DNA from: Sphingomonas baiyangensis
GTDB taxonomy: Bacteria; Pseudomonadota; Alphaproteobacteria; Sphingomonadales; Sphingomonadaceae
Reading direction: 5' to 3'
NCBI RefSeq assembly: GCF_005144715.1
Contig: NZ_SWKR01000002.1
Span: forward strand, 1,310,146-1,374,145
Length of the DNA stretch: 64,000 bases
Below the pieces are notes generated by a model that saw only the letters and a program-made list of their open reading frames with translations, was not told the origin of the DNA and did no database searches. Shown one piece after another: positions 43,782-52,488 of this stretch; within the stretch, counting starts at the first letter, position 1; each line of letters starts with the position of its first letter. The position numbers and the translations under genes were made by a program.

Positions 43782-44127
43782 CACGCCGACCACGGCATAT
43801 AAGGTGCTGACCGGCGCGCAGATGGCGGCACTCGAACGCGACGGCAGCTTTGCCGGCGCGCCGGTCGACCTCGCCGACGGCTATGTGCATCTGTCGACCG
43901 CCGCGCAGCTTGCCGGCACGGTCGACAAGCATTTCGCCGGGCAGGACGATCTTCACGTCGCCGCCGTCGACCTCGCAGCGCTGGGCGATGCGGTGCGCTG
44001 GGAGCCGAGCCGCGGCGGCGCGCTGTTCCCGCATCTCTATGCCGCACTGCCGCTCGACGCGGTGATCGCCTACGGCCCGCTCGAACGGCTGGACGACGGC
44101 GGCGTGCGGCTTCCCGTCGCCGGCTAG
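43774..44127 (+). CDS. DUF952 domain-containing protein
   Basis: 117 residues from MPDTPTTAYKVLTGAQMAAL; the ATG overlaps the gyrA stop, and another in-frame ATG lies 9 bases earlier. The family core is clear: PVDLADGYVHLSTAAQLAGT, then LHVAAVDLAALGDAVRWEPS and RGGALFPHLYAALPLDAVIA. DUF952 proteins are small cytosolic proteins related to ADP-ribosyl/tRNA phosphotransferase-like folds, with no proven role. Convergent and overlapping by 4 bases with the sugar transferase gene. Confidence 0.88.
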   Translation: MPDTPTTAYKVLTGAQMAALERDGSFAGAPVDLADGYVHLSTAAQLAGTVDKHFAGQDDLHVAAVDLAALGDAVRWEPSRGGALFPHLYAALPLDAVIAYGPLERLDDGGVRLPVAG

Positions 44128-44837
44128 GCGGCACCCTCGCCGCGTCGAACCGCCCGAACGGTGCGCAGCACGAGCAGCGCATCGAGCGTCGGGCGCAGCT
44201 CGCGGATATAGCGGATGTCCATCTCGGTGCGCTCGTCGAAACCGATATTGGCGCGGCCCGAGACCTGCCACAGTCCCGTGAGGCCAGGGCGCGCCGCGAG
44301 CCGCGGCAGATGCGCCATGCCATAGGTGCTGGCGCAGAAGGAGGTCGGGCGCGGCCCTACGAGCGCCATGTCGCCCTTCACCACGTTCCACAGATTGGGC
44401 AGCTCGTCGAGGCTGGTCTTGCGCAGGAAACGCCCCAGCCGCGTGACGCGCGGATCGTCGATCACCTTGAAATCGGGCGAGGCGCTGCCGTGCACGCTTT
44501 GCGCGCGCAGGCTCTCCTTGAGTGCTTCGGCATCCACCACCATCGTGCGGAACTTGTAGAGCCGGAAGCGGCGGCCGAGATAGCCGGTGCGCCACTGGAC
44601 GAACAGCACCGGACCGCCATCGTGCAGCTTGATCGCGACTGCGACGGCGAGCAGCACCGGCGCAAGAATGACGATCGCGACGAGTGCCATCGCGCCTTCG
44701 ATGAAGGGCTTGGCGCGTGCGGCATAGCTCGGCCGCCGTACCTCCAGGTGCAGCGGCACGGCACGCATGTCGCATTCGAAGCGGACGCGGCGCGCCATGT
44801 CACGGCGGCGTTCGGGATCGGTCGGGCTCGGCGGCAT
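44124..44837 (-). CDS. Exopolysaccharide priming sugar transferase (bacterial sugar transferase, ExoY/WbaP C-terminal type)
   Basis: 237 residues. One membrane or re-entrant helix (IEGAMALVAIVILAPVLLAV) precedes the monotopic phosphoglycosyl transferase core. Core motifs are RLYKFRTMVVDAEA, LRKTSLDELPNLWNVVKGDM (catalytic Asp-Glu) and RPGLTGLWQVSGRANIGFDE. It moves a sugar-1-phosphate onto undecaprenyl phosphate, starting repeat-unit assembly. It lacks the four-helix N-terminal domain of WbaP, so it is ExoY-like. The start at 44837 is chosen over 44969 because the upstream part is non-conserved. Left end of the exopolysaccharide locus. Confidence 0.92.
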   Translation of the reverse strand: MPPSPTDPERRRDMARRVRFECDMRAVPLHLEVRRPSYAARAKPFIEGAMALVAIVILAPVLLAVAVAIKLHDGGPVLFVQWRTGYLGRRFRLYKFRTMVVDAEALKESLRAQSVHGSASPDFKVIDDPRVTRLGRFLRKTSLDELPNLWNVVKGDMALVGPRPTSFCASTYGMAHLPRLAARPGLTGLWQVSGRANIGFDERTEMDIRYIRELRPTLDALLVLRTVRAVRRGEGAA

Positions 44838-44940
44838 CGGCGTTCCTCGCAAGGTCTGCACCCTGCGTGGCGTCGGCTTCGCCGCGATGCGACCCGGAAA
44901 CAACCTTAACGCGCGATAAACGGACGGCCAATCGCTGCCG

Positions 44941-46137
44941 TCAGGCGAAGTCGTCCCCGAACAGGACACGCAGACGGAGAATCAACCGGCGTGCGGCGTG
45001 CATCGGCAGCAGCACCAGATACCAGTAATGATTGCCCTGCATCAGCCGCACGGCGGCGTGGAAATGCAGCGCCTCGGCCGGCTGCCAGCGAAAGCCGATC
45101 GCACGATCGCCCATGTGGATGCGCGACAGGATGGCGGGGTCTTCGGAGGTGGTATTGCGGCCCTTGCCGCCCGTCGTGGCGCGATACCCCAGATCGGTCG
45201 CGATGCGACGACCTTCGGGCACGGCCTTGTTCTCGGGCCAGCAGAAGATATGCGGCGTTCGGCCCAGCGACTTTTCGAAAGCGATGCGACAGGCCGACAG
45301 GTCGCGCGTAATCCGCGCGGCGAGCGCATCGGCATCCTCGCGACCGTTGCCGGTCCAAGCGCGCGCCGCCAGCGCCAGCCCCGATTCGGGGATCGGACTG
45401 CCGAGCGGCACCGCTTGCGGCGCTGCGTGGCGGAACCAGTCGTGTTTCGGGCCGGGCGTCGCGGCCCATTGCATCCAGGCATTGGCGCGCCAGTTCTGCG
45501 CATCGAGCGTTCCTGTCGCGCGCTCGGACACGGGCACGCGCGCATGTGCCACGCCATGCGGCTCGATCTCGATTCCCTGCTGCGCCAGCACGGCCAGTTC
45601 GGGCCAGTTGAGATAGCCTTCGCAGGCACCTGTGGGCGCTGGGCGTGTCGTTGTGCCCGGTTCGATGAAGTCGAGCGAGGGGAAGATCGTCGCGGCGAAG
45701 CCGTGGTGCGCGAGCACGGGTGCCGCGTGAACCAGGTTGTCGCGATAGCCATCGTCGAGGTGAAGCAGCACGCAGCGTGCCGGCACCGGCGCGCCGGCCT
45801 GCCGCCGCGCGACCCATTCGCGCGTCGGCAGCACGGCATCGCCCATGCGCGCGAGCGTCGCCATATGCGTCGCGAAGGTCGCGGGATGCACCGCGATCTC
45901 GCGCCCCCAGGGCAGCCAGCGCGGTTCGGGATCAACCGAGTGATAGGTGAGGATCGCGGTGCCCGACGGCGCGATCATCGCGCGATGCGCGATGCCGAGC
46001 GCAACTGCGACGATTGCGAGACCGACGATCCAGCCGCCTGCCAGCAACCAGCCCGCCACGAGCGCCGCCAGCGTGCCCGCAAGGACGATCGATGCCCAGC
46101 GCAGCAGGCGTGCGCGCCGCTCGGCCTTGCGCGTCAC
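44941..46137 (-). CDS. Polysaccharide deacetylase with N-terminal membrane anchor
   Basis: 398 residues taking the GTG at 46137 that overlaps the upstream stop (GTGA). An ATG at 46209 would overlap that gene by 76 bases. Two membrane helices (about 14-50) precede a NodB-type domain with ILTYHSVDPEPRWLPWG, LLHLDDGYRDNLVHAAPVLA (catalytic Asp-Asp) and IEPHGVAHARV (metal His). It probably removes acetyl groups from the polymer on the periplasmic face. Part of a minus-strand pair with the acyltransferase-like gene. Confidence 0.87.
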   Translation of the reverse strand: MTRKAERRARLLRWASIVLAGTLAALVAGWLLAGGWIVGLAIVAVALGIAHRAMIAPSGTAILTYHSVDPEPRWLPWGREIAVHPATFATHMATLARMGDAVLPTREWVARRQAGAPVPARCVLLHLDDGYRDNLVHAAPVLAHHGFAATIFPSLDFIEPGTTTRPAPTGACEGYLNWPELAVLAQQGIEIEPHGVAHARVPVSERATGTLDAQNWRANAWMQWAATPGPKHDWFRHAAPQAVPLGSPIPESGLALAARAWTGNGREDADALAARITRDLSACRIAFEKSLGRTPHIFCWPENKAVPEGRRIATDLGYRATTGGKGRNTTSEDPAILSRIHMGDRAIGFRWQPAEALHFHAAVRLMQGNHYWYLVLLPMHAARRLILRLRVLFGDDFA

Positions 46138-47129
46138 GGCTTGCGCTTGAGCCGGCGCTTCGCTTCGGCGCGCGCGCTGTCGTGCAGGCGGGCGACGCGG
46201 CCGCGCCATCCGTTCGCGTAGATCGTCAGGCGATAGCGCACCGCCAGCGTGTCGGCGAAGCGCAGCTTGTAGGCGGCGGGCGTCATGCCGTTGCCCATCT
46301 TGTCGTACCAGTCGATCGCGGGATCCTCGCAGGTGGCGCGGATATGTTCGGCGGCCAGCACATTGCCCGGCGCATGCGCGGCGAACGCCTCGTCATAGCC
46401 TACCTTGAGGAGGAACAGCCGCCGCGCGGCCACTACGCCCATCTCGAACGCGACCAGCTGTTCGCCGCGATGGAGCAGCGCGATCCTGAGCGCGCCGGCA
46501 CGTGCGGCGTTGTGTGCGAGACGGCGGTAGAACAGATCGGTGGCGGGATCATCGGCGATGGCGCTGCCGGCGCGGCCCTTCCAGCCCGATCGCTCGATCG
46601 CCAGCATCGCGTTGAGGCGGTGGTCGAGCTCGGCGCTGCCATTGTCGAAGGTGAAGTGCATACCGTCGCCGTCGATCAGGCTGCGCCGATCGGTGCGCAG
46701 GCGATAGCGCAGCTTCTTGCTGCGCGCGTCGAACCACGTCGAGAAGCCTGCACGGCAATCGACAGAGGGCGAGATCGCGTGCGGCTCGATCCTGAGCGCG
46801 TAATGGCCTGACAGCGCGCGGGCGGCCGCGAGCAGTCGCGCGCCTTCGTCGAGATATTCGAACCGCAGCATCGCGATGCGCGGATCGGCGAAGTGCGCGG
46901 CGATGCCGGCGGCATCGAGCGGTATCTCGGCGGGCCAGTCGTACAGGATGCTGTGCACGTTGGTCGCGCTCGCGCGTGCGCGCAGTGGCAACGGCCCTGC
47001 ACGCACCATGTGCTCGATCATCGGCGGCTGTCCGGGCTCACGCGCGGCATGCGGCGCGAACGCGGCGAACCACGCGTCGAACCAACCGTCATTCTGGTGG
47101 CAATCGGGACCGGTCGATGACGTCAGCAT
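46134..47129 (-). CDS. FemAB/CelD-like GNAT acyltransferase (exopolysaccharide locus)
   Basis: 331 residues. The C-terminal half has the CelD/BioF2-type acetyltransferase fold: GSAELDHRLNAMLAIERSGW and KGRAGSAIADDPATDLFYRR, then GEQLVAFEMGVVAARRLFLL, KVGYDEAFAAHAPGNVLAAE and DWYDKMGNGMTPAAYKLRF. The pattern ...KxxYDExFxxxxPGxxL is the family signature. It likely acylates a sugar or its lipid-linked intermediate. Very similar in layout to the gene at 58098-59192. Divergent from the FemX-like gene. Confidence 0.82.
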   Translation of the reverse strand: MLTSSTGPDCHQNDGWFDAWFAAFAPHAAREPGQPPMIEHMVRAGPLPLRARASATNVHSILYDWPAEIPLDAAGIAAHFADPRIAMLRFEYLDEGARLLAAARALSGHYALRIEPHAISPSVDCRAGFSTWFDARSKKLRYRLRTDRRSLIDGDGMHFTFDNGSAELDHRLNAMLAIERSGWKGRAGSAIADDPATDLFYRRLAHNAARAGALRIALLHRGEQLVAFEMGVVAARRLFLLKVGYDEAFAAHAPGNVLAAEHIRATCEDPAIDWYDKMGNGMTPAAYKLRFADTLAVRYRLTIYANGWRGRVARLHDSARAEAKRRLKRKP

Positions 47130-47219
47130 TTACTACTCAGCAAGTGGCTTCCGACTAGGCGAGTACCCGGCCGATCCAAAGATTCGGTGAAAAGCGCGAT
47201 CTGGAGACTGTGTCGCATC

Positions 47220-48311
47220 ATGACCGTTTCGGCCGAACTGCTACCCGGCATAGGTGACGGCGGCGAAAGCACGTTCGCCGCCTTTCTGCGCGACAGTCCG
47301 TTTGCCGCCTATCAGCAGAGCCCTGCATTCGCCGCGGCGCAGCCCGGCCATGCGCGGCGCGAATGGAGCCGCTTCGTCGCGCGCGATGCCGGCGGCGCCA
47401 TCGTCGCCGCCGCGATGGTGCGGCATACGCGGCTGGCGATGGGATATTGGCTGGCGACGCTGCAGCGCGGCCCGGTGGTGCACGATCCGGCCTGGCTGCC
47501 GCGCATCGTGCCGCTGCTATGCACCACACTACGCGAGGCCGGCTGCTGTTCGGTGCAGCTCGCGCCGCGCGTGCGCGGACGCGCGCTGCCCGATATCGCC
47601 GATGCACTGCGCGCCGAAGGCTTCGCACCGCTCCCCCCGGCGCGCCAGCCGATCCATACGCGCACCGGCATCGTGTGGCTCGACAAACCCGAGGACGCGA
47701 TTTTGGCCGGCTTCAAGCAGCGTGGCCGCCGCGCGATTCGCGCTGCCGCAAAGGATGGCGTGCTGGTGCGTCGGGTCGAAAGCGCATCCGATCTGGAGCA
47801 ATATCAGCGGCTGCTCGATCGCTTCGCCGCCGCGCGGCCGGGCTACGACATGTCGGGCCAGCTCGATGCGCGCGGCCAGCATGCGCTGATCGGCGCGCTG
47901 GGTGGCGCGATGCTGCTGGCCGAACGCGACGGCTCGGCAACCGGCGCGCACGCCTTTGTCCGTCAGGCCAACGAGGCAATCTGGCTCTCGCTCGCCACGC
48001 TAACCGATGGCGGCGGGGCCTCTCCCGGATATGCGCTGCTGTGGGACGCGATGCGTCGCGCGCGGGTGATGGGATGCGTCGGCTACGACCTGGCCGGCAT
48101 CCCGCTCGCCGCGCCCGCCGACGCAGGCGAGGCAGGGCGCTACCAGTTCAAATCGGCCTTTGCCCCCTCGCCGCGCGTGCTGCCGCCGATGCAGATGCGA
48201 CCGCTGTCGCCGCTGCCGCACGGCGTGCTGCTGGGCGCACGCGACGCGTTCCGCGCGCTTCGCTCGGCACGCGCGCATCGCACGCCCCCCGCCGGCGTGG
48301 CGCATGGCTGA
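47220..48311 (+). CDS. FemX-like (peptidoglycan-bridge-type) acyltransferase
   Basis: 363 residues from MTVSAELLPGIGDGGESTFA; a GTG at 47187 would add 11 residues. It has two GNAT-like halves: SPFAAYQQSPAFAAAQPGHA and YWLATLQRGPVVHDPAWLPR, then AILAGFKQRGRRAIRAAAKD and GYALLWDAMRRARVMGCVGYD with LAGIPLAAP. This matches lipid II:glycyltransferase (FemX/FmhB) proteins used in exopolysaccharide loci as aminoacyl or acyl transferases. The substrate is unknown. It overlaps the next gene by 8 bases. Confidence 0.85.
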   Translation: MTVSAELLPGIGDGGESTFAAFLRDSPFAAYQQSPAFAAAQPGHARREWSRFVARDAGGAIVAAAMVRHTRLAMGYWLATLQRGPVVHDPAWLPRIVPLLCTTLREAGCCSVQLAPRVRGRALPDIADALRAEGFAPLPPARQPIHTRTGIVWLDKPEDAILAGFKQRGRRAIRAAAKDGVLVRRVESASDLEQYQRLLDRFAAARPGYDMSGQLDARGQHALIGALGGAMLLAERDGSATGAHAFVRQANEAIWLSLATLTDGGGASPGYALLWDAMRRARVMGCVGYDLAGIPLAAPADAGEAGRYQFKSAFAPSPRVLPPMQMRPLSPLPHGVLLGARDAFRALRSARAHRTPPAGVAHG

Positions 48312-48987
48312 ACGCGCCTTCGACCGGTGGCGCGGCCGGCTGCGCGAGCGCGGCGTTGCCGCCGCGCTCGCCAAGGCATTCGGCGACCATGTGTTTCGGA
48401 TGAGCGAAAGCGTGATGATGGAATGCGTCACGGCGCAGGCCCGCGCCGGCGGTAACGCCACCACGGGCGACGTGCGCTTCGCGGTCGTGCGAGCGGGCAA
48501 ATCGCTGCCGCCGCTCGGTGCGTTTCTGGCAGCCCGCGGCCCGGCCTTCGCGGCGATGCTCGACGCCGGCAAGGTGGGGTGCTTCGCGATACGCGACGGT
48601 CTCGCGGTCGGCTGCTTCTGGCTGTCGCTTGACGATCACCATGACGCGGCGTCGCGCGAACATTATCGTGTCGAGCCGGGCGAAGCCTATGGCTATTGCT
48701 TCCTGCTCGACCCCGCCGAGCGCCGTCGCGGCACCGCATTGTGGCTGGTACGCTGCGGCATCGGATGGCTCGCGACGCAGGGGATCGCGCGGCACTTCAC
48801 CGTCATCGACCGCGCCAATCGCGTCTCCTACCTGATCCAGCGCCACTTCCGCGCGACCGAGCGCGGCGTGCGCGTGCGCCATTTCTACATTCTCGGCACG
48901 CGCTGGACGCATGTGTCGCGCTATGTCGGCACGCTGGGGCCCTATCCCGACACGCGACGCCGCCGGCCGCGGCTGGCACCGACATGA
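48304..48987 (+). CDS. GNAT family N-acetyltransferase
   Basis: 227 residues from MAERAFDRWRGRLRERGVAA. The GNAT core appears as VGCFAIRDGLAVGCFWLSLD, then YGYCFLLDPAERRRGTALWL (acyl-CoA loop RRRGTA) and FTVIDRANRVSYLIQRHFRA, the last helix-strand. It probably adds an acyl group to a sugar amine or hydroxyl of the repeat unit. The stop overlaps the flippase start (ATGA), placing it in the FemX-GNAT-flippase-GT4 operon. Confidence 0.83.
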   Translation: MAERAFDRWRGRLRERGVAAALAKAFGDHVFRMSESVMMECVTAQARAGGNATTGDVRFAVVRAGKSLPPLGAFLAARGPAFAAMLDAGKVGCFAIRDGLAVGCFWLSLDDHHDAASREHYRVEPGEAYGYCFLLDPAERRRGTALWLVRCGIGWLATQGIARHFTVIDRANRVSYLIQRHFRATERGVRVRHFYILGTRWTHVSRYVGTLGPYPDTRRRRPRLAPT

Positions 48988-50588
48988 CCGATCGCGCAAT
49001 CGCCGCCGCGCCGCGCGGCCGCTCGATACGCGCGCTGGCGCGATCGACCGGGCTGGTGATGCTCATCCGCGCCGCCGATTTCGGGCTGAGCTTCCTCGTT
49101 TCGGTGCTGCTCGCCAACCGCTTCGGTGCGAGCGGGCAGCTCGACGCCTTCTTCCTCGCACGGCGCACGACGGTGGGCTTCGCCGACACCATCCGCAAGC
49201 TGGTAGGCCAGGTGGTGCTGCCGCCCGTCGTCGCGGCGATGGACCGCGGTGAGCCGCCCTCGATCCATAGCGTGCCGCGCAAGGTCTGGTGGTTCGTCGG
49301 CGGGCTGATGCTGCTAACGCTGACGGGCACGGTGCTGCCTTCGGCGCTGGTCTACGCCTTCGCGCCGGGTTTCAGCGACGCGCGGCACGACATGACCGCG
49401 ACGATGATGGCGATCATGATGCCGCTGCTGCCGATCGCGGTGCTCGCCTCGCTGCTGGCGGCGGTGTTGCAGGCGCGCCGCCGCTATCTGCTGAGCGAGG
49501 GCACCAATCTGGTGCAGCGCGCGATCCTCGTCGGGGTGCTGGCGTTCCTGGTGCCGCCGCTCGGCATCGTCGCGGGTGCATGGACGATGCTGGGGGCCGG
49601 CGCGGTCGGGTTCGTCATCCTGCTGGCGGGCGCATGGGGCATCATCCGCCATCCGCCGCGCGTCGAGCGCGAAGCCGCCCCGGTCGCGCCAACGGCCGAG
49701 ACCAAGGGCGGCGGGCTGCTCGCCGCGATCCTGCTCAACGTCTATTTCCAAGCGACCGCGCTCATGGACTTCGCCTTCGCCTCGATGGCCGAGGACGGCG
49801 GGGTCGCGGCGCTCGAATATGGATCGCGGCTGGTGTCGCTGGTTCCGGGGCTGGTGATGACGAGCCTCTACACCGTGACGACGCCCGAACTCATTCGCGC
49901 GGTGCAGCAGCCCGATCCGGGAGCGGCGGCGCGCGGCATCATGCGGTTCCAGCGCATCGCGCTGTTCGCGCAGCTGCCCGTGTCGGTGGGCATGATGCTC
50001 GGATCGGTGCTGATGGTGAGCGCGATCTTCGGCCATGGCGCCTTCACGCGCGAGGCGGTGCTGATGGCAGCGGCGACGACGGCGGGCTACGCAGCAGCAG
50101 CGGTCTTTCTGGCGCCATTGAGCGCGATCACCTCGGCCATCTATGCCGATCCGCGCGGATCGTGCGTGCGCGATCTGGCGATCATCGCGGTGGGCGGCGT
50201 GCTGCTGCGGCTGGCGGCGCTGGCGCTTGGCACGCCGCAATGGGGCGTCGAAGGCATCGCCTGGGGCGCCGCCATCGCGACCGCGCTTACGGCGCTGCTC
50301 GCGCAATGGGTGGCGAATCGCCGCTTCCACCATTTCGACCATGCCGAACAGTCGCGCGACTTCGCGCTCAGTTTCCTGTGCGCGGCACTCGCGGCGGGGG
50401 CAGGCTATGCGCTGCTCGTGGCATTGCCCGACCCCTCGCGCGTGATCGGCGAACTCGCGCAGCTGATCGCGCTCGGGGCACTGGTGCTGCTCGTCTACTT
50501 CGCCGCGGCACTGGTGCTGCGCGTGCCCGAGATGGCGATCGTGCGCGACATCGCCCGCCAGCGCATTGCGCGCCGCCGGCGCGGCTGA
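48984..50588 (+). CDS. MurJ/MviN-family flippase (Wzx-like role in exopolysaccharide export)
   Basis: 534 residues with about 13-14 membrane helices. MurJ-family features include FGASGQLDAFFLARRTTVGF near helix 2 and the AALEYGSRLVSLVPGLVMTS segment in the second half. It is separate from the housekeeping murJ at 60024, with different length and a divergent C-terminus. Located inside the polysaccharide locus, it most likely flips the lipid-linked repeat unit instead of lipid II. It overlaps the upstream and downstream genes by 4 and 1 bases. Confidence 0.85.
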   Translation: MTDRAIAAAPRGRSIRALARSTGLVMLIRAADFGLSFLVSVLLANRFGASGQLDAFFLARRTTVGFADTIRKLVGQVVLPPVVAAMDRGEPPSIHSVPRKVWWFVGGLMLLTLTGTVLPSALVYAFAPGFSDARHDMTATMMAIMMPLLPIAVLASLLAAVLQARRRYLLSEGTNLVQRAILVGVLAFLVPPLGIVAGAWTMLGAGAVGFVILLAGAWGIIRHPPRVEREAAPVAPTAETKGGGLLAAILLNVYFQATALMDFAFASMAEDGGVAALEYGSRLVSLVPGLVMTSLYTVTTPELIRAVQQPDPGAAARGIMRFQRIALFAQLPVSVGMMLGSVLMVSAIFGHGAFTREAVLMAAATTAGYAAAAVFLAPLSAITSAIYADPRGSCVRDLAIIAVGGVLLRLAALALGTPQWGVEGIAWGAAIATALTALLAQWVANRRFHHFDHAEQSRDFALSFLCAALAAGAGYALLVALPDPSRVIGELAQLIALGALVLLVYFAAALVLRVPEMAIVRDIARQRIARRRRG

Positions 50589-51673
50589 TGCGCCGCGTCG
50601 CGTTCGTGCTGCCGCATTTCGGCGCCGGCGGGGCCGAGCGCTGCGTGCTCAACTGGCTCGGCGCGCTCGATCGCACGCGGTTCAGCCCTCTGCTGATGTT
50701 GGGACGGCGAGAGGGCGAGTTCCTCGCGCTGGTGCCGCGCGACGTGCCGGTGATCGATATCGGCGGGCGGCGCGCCCTCACCCGCCCGCTCGCCATCGCG
50801 CGGCGCCTTGCCGAGCACCGCGTCGACATCGCCTATGCTGCAACGAGCGCGATGAACCTCGCGCTGATGGCGGCGCCCACACGCTGCCGGCGCATCGTAT
50901 CCGAACATACTCCGCCCGAAGCCTATCTCGCCGAAGCCAAGTGGCGTGCGCCGCGCGTTGCGGCGATGCGGCTGCTCTATCCGCGCGCCGATGCGGTGGC
51001 GGTGCCGACCGTGGCGATCGGCGAGGCGGTGGCGGCAATCGTTCCGCGCGCGCGGACGGCGGTGATCGCCAACCCGGTCGTGCAGGCGGCATCGCTGCCC
51101 GTCACGCCGCCCGACCTGCATGCCGATTCGGGCCACATCGTCTCCGCCGGCCGATTGGTGGCGGCGAAGGGATATGACGTGCTGATCGATGCAGTGGCGC
51201 TGCTCGCCGCGCGCGGGGCGGCGGTGACGCTCGACATCCATGGCGACGGACCGCTGCGCGGCGCGCTCGAAGCACGCATTGCGGGCTCGGGCGCCGCGTC
51301 GCGCATCCGCCTGATGGGCCACAGTGCCGCGCTCGGGTGCGCCATCGCTGAAGCCGACCTGTTCGTTCTCGCTTCACGCCGCGAAGGCTTCGGCAACGTG
51401 CTGATCGAGGCGATGGCCGCCGGCACGCCGGTGCTGGCGACGCGCGCGGGCGGTCCCGAGCAGTTCATCGTCGATGGCGTCAACGGGTTCCTCGTGGCAC
51501 CCGGTGACGCCAAGGTGCTGGCCGACCGCATCGCCGGTCTGCTCGCCGATCGCGACGCGCGTATCGCCGTGCGCGCGCCCGCACTCGTCACCGCCCGCGA
51601 CTATACGATCGAAGCCTCGACGCGCACGTTCGAGGCGATGATTGACGCGCTGCCGGCCCGGCGACGTACTTAA
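50588..51673 (+). CDS. Glycosyltransferase family 4
   Basis: 361 residues, GT-B fold. The N-terminus MRRVAFVLPHFGAGGAERCV has the GGAE acceptor-side motif. The C-terminal Rossmann half has IVSAGRLVAAKGYDVLIDAV, IHGDGPLRGALEARI and the nucleotide-sugar Glu motif LASRREGFGNVLIEAMAAGT (E-x7-E). A retaining sugar transferase adding one residue to the lipid-linked repeat unit in the cytoplasm; donor and acceptor unknown. The start codon overlaps the flippase stop. Confidence 0.93.
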   Translation: MRRVAFVLPHFGAGGAERCVLNWLGALDRTRFSPLLMLGRREGEFLALVPRDVPVIDIGGRRALTRPLAIARRLAEHRVDIAYAATSAMNLALMAAPTRCRRIVSEHTPPEAYLAEAKWRAPRVAAMRLLYPRADAVAVPTVAIGEAVAAIVPRARTAVIANPVVQAASLPVTPPDLHADSGHIVSAGRLVAAKGYDVLIDAVALLAARGAAVTLDIHGDGPLRGALEARIAGSGAASRIRLMGHSAALGCAIAEADLFVLASRREGFGNVLIEAMAAGTPVLATRAGGPEQFIVDGVNGFLVAPGDAKVLADRIAGLLADRDARIAVRAPALVTARDYTIEASTRTFEAMIDALPARRRT

Positions 51674-51738
51674 GGGTAAAGTTACCTATCCCCGGCATAG
51701 CTTCGGTCAGTCCGTTCTTGCGCACGCCGGGAAGTTGA

Positions 51739-52488
51739 ATGCTGCGAAATCCGCTTGTTGCCGTCGTTCCGCTCGCACTGCTCGCCGGCTGCATGGGGCC
51801 GGTGCGCTACGCGCCGCAGCCCGAGGTGCCGATCAGCGCCGCCTCGCTCAACGTTGCGCGCGACGCCAGCCGCAAGGTCGAGGAGGCGCTGGCGCTCGAC
51901 GGCGATTTCCAGCCGGGCGACCTGGTGCGCCTGAGCTTCCCCTATCTGCCGAGCCTCACGACCGACCAGCGCATCCAGTTGACGGGCATGATAAGCCCGC
52001 CGCTGCTGCCGCCGGTGCAGACGCGCGGGCAGACGACCGCCGAGTTGCAGACGCAACTCGCCGCGCTCTACGCAGGCAAGCTCGAACGGCCCGATGTTTC
52101 GGTATCGGTGCTCGAATATAACCGCCCGCCGCCGCCGCAGGAAATCTTCGTGATCGGCGAGGTGATCCGCCCGGGCAACTTCCCCTATCGGACCGGTACG
52201 ACGCCGTTCGAGGGGCTAGCACGCGCCGGCGGCCCCAATCGCGATGCCGATCTTTCGCGCGTGGTGGCGCTGACGCCGGTCGATGGCAACCTGCGCGCGC
52301 AGATGCTCGATCTGTCGGCAACCCTCGAGGGCAGTGCGCGCGGCATCGACTATGTGGCGCCGTACACGATTCTGATCGTACCGCCCACGGGCATCGCCCG
52401 TGATGTCGATCGCGCGCGGCAGATCCGCCAGATCATCGGCTTCAACGGCGTCAATATCGGCTCCGCCATCACGTTGATCCAGCCATGA
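51739..52488 (+). CDS. Polysaccharide export lipoprotein, Wza-like
   Basis: 249 residues with lipobox LALLAGCMGP (Cys18). A Poly_export domain (about 53-125, FQPGDLVRLSFPYLPSLTTD) is followed by one SLBB-type domain (EIFVIGEVIRPGNFPYRTGT and FEGLARAGGPNRDADLSRVV). Shorter than E. coli Wza (379), with no C-terminal amphipathic helix visible, so the outer-membrane pore may need another partner. A small gap (65 bases) after the GT4 gene may contain a promoter. It overlaps the co-polymerase gene by 4 bases. Confidence 0.9.
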   Translation: MLRNPLVAVVPLALLAGCMGPVRYAPQPEVPISAASLNVARDASRKVEEALALDGDFQPGDLVRLSFPYLPSLTTDQRIQLTGMISPPLLPPVQTRGQTTAELQTQLAALYAGKLERPDVSVSVLEYNRPPPPQEIFVIGEVIRPGNFPYRTGTTPFEGLARAGGPNRDADLSRVVALTPVDGNLRAQMLDLSATLEGSARGIDYVAPYTILIVPPTGIARDVDRARQIRQIIGFNGVNIGSAITLIQP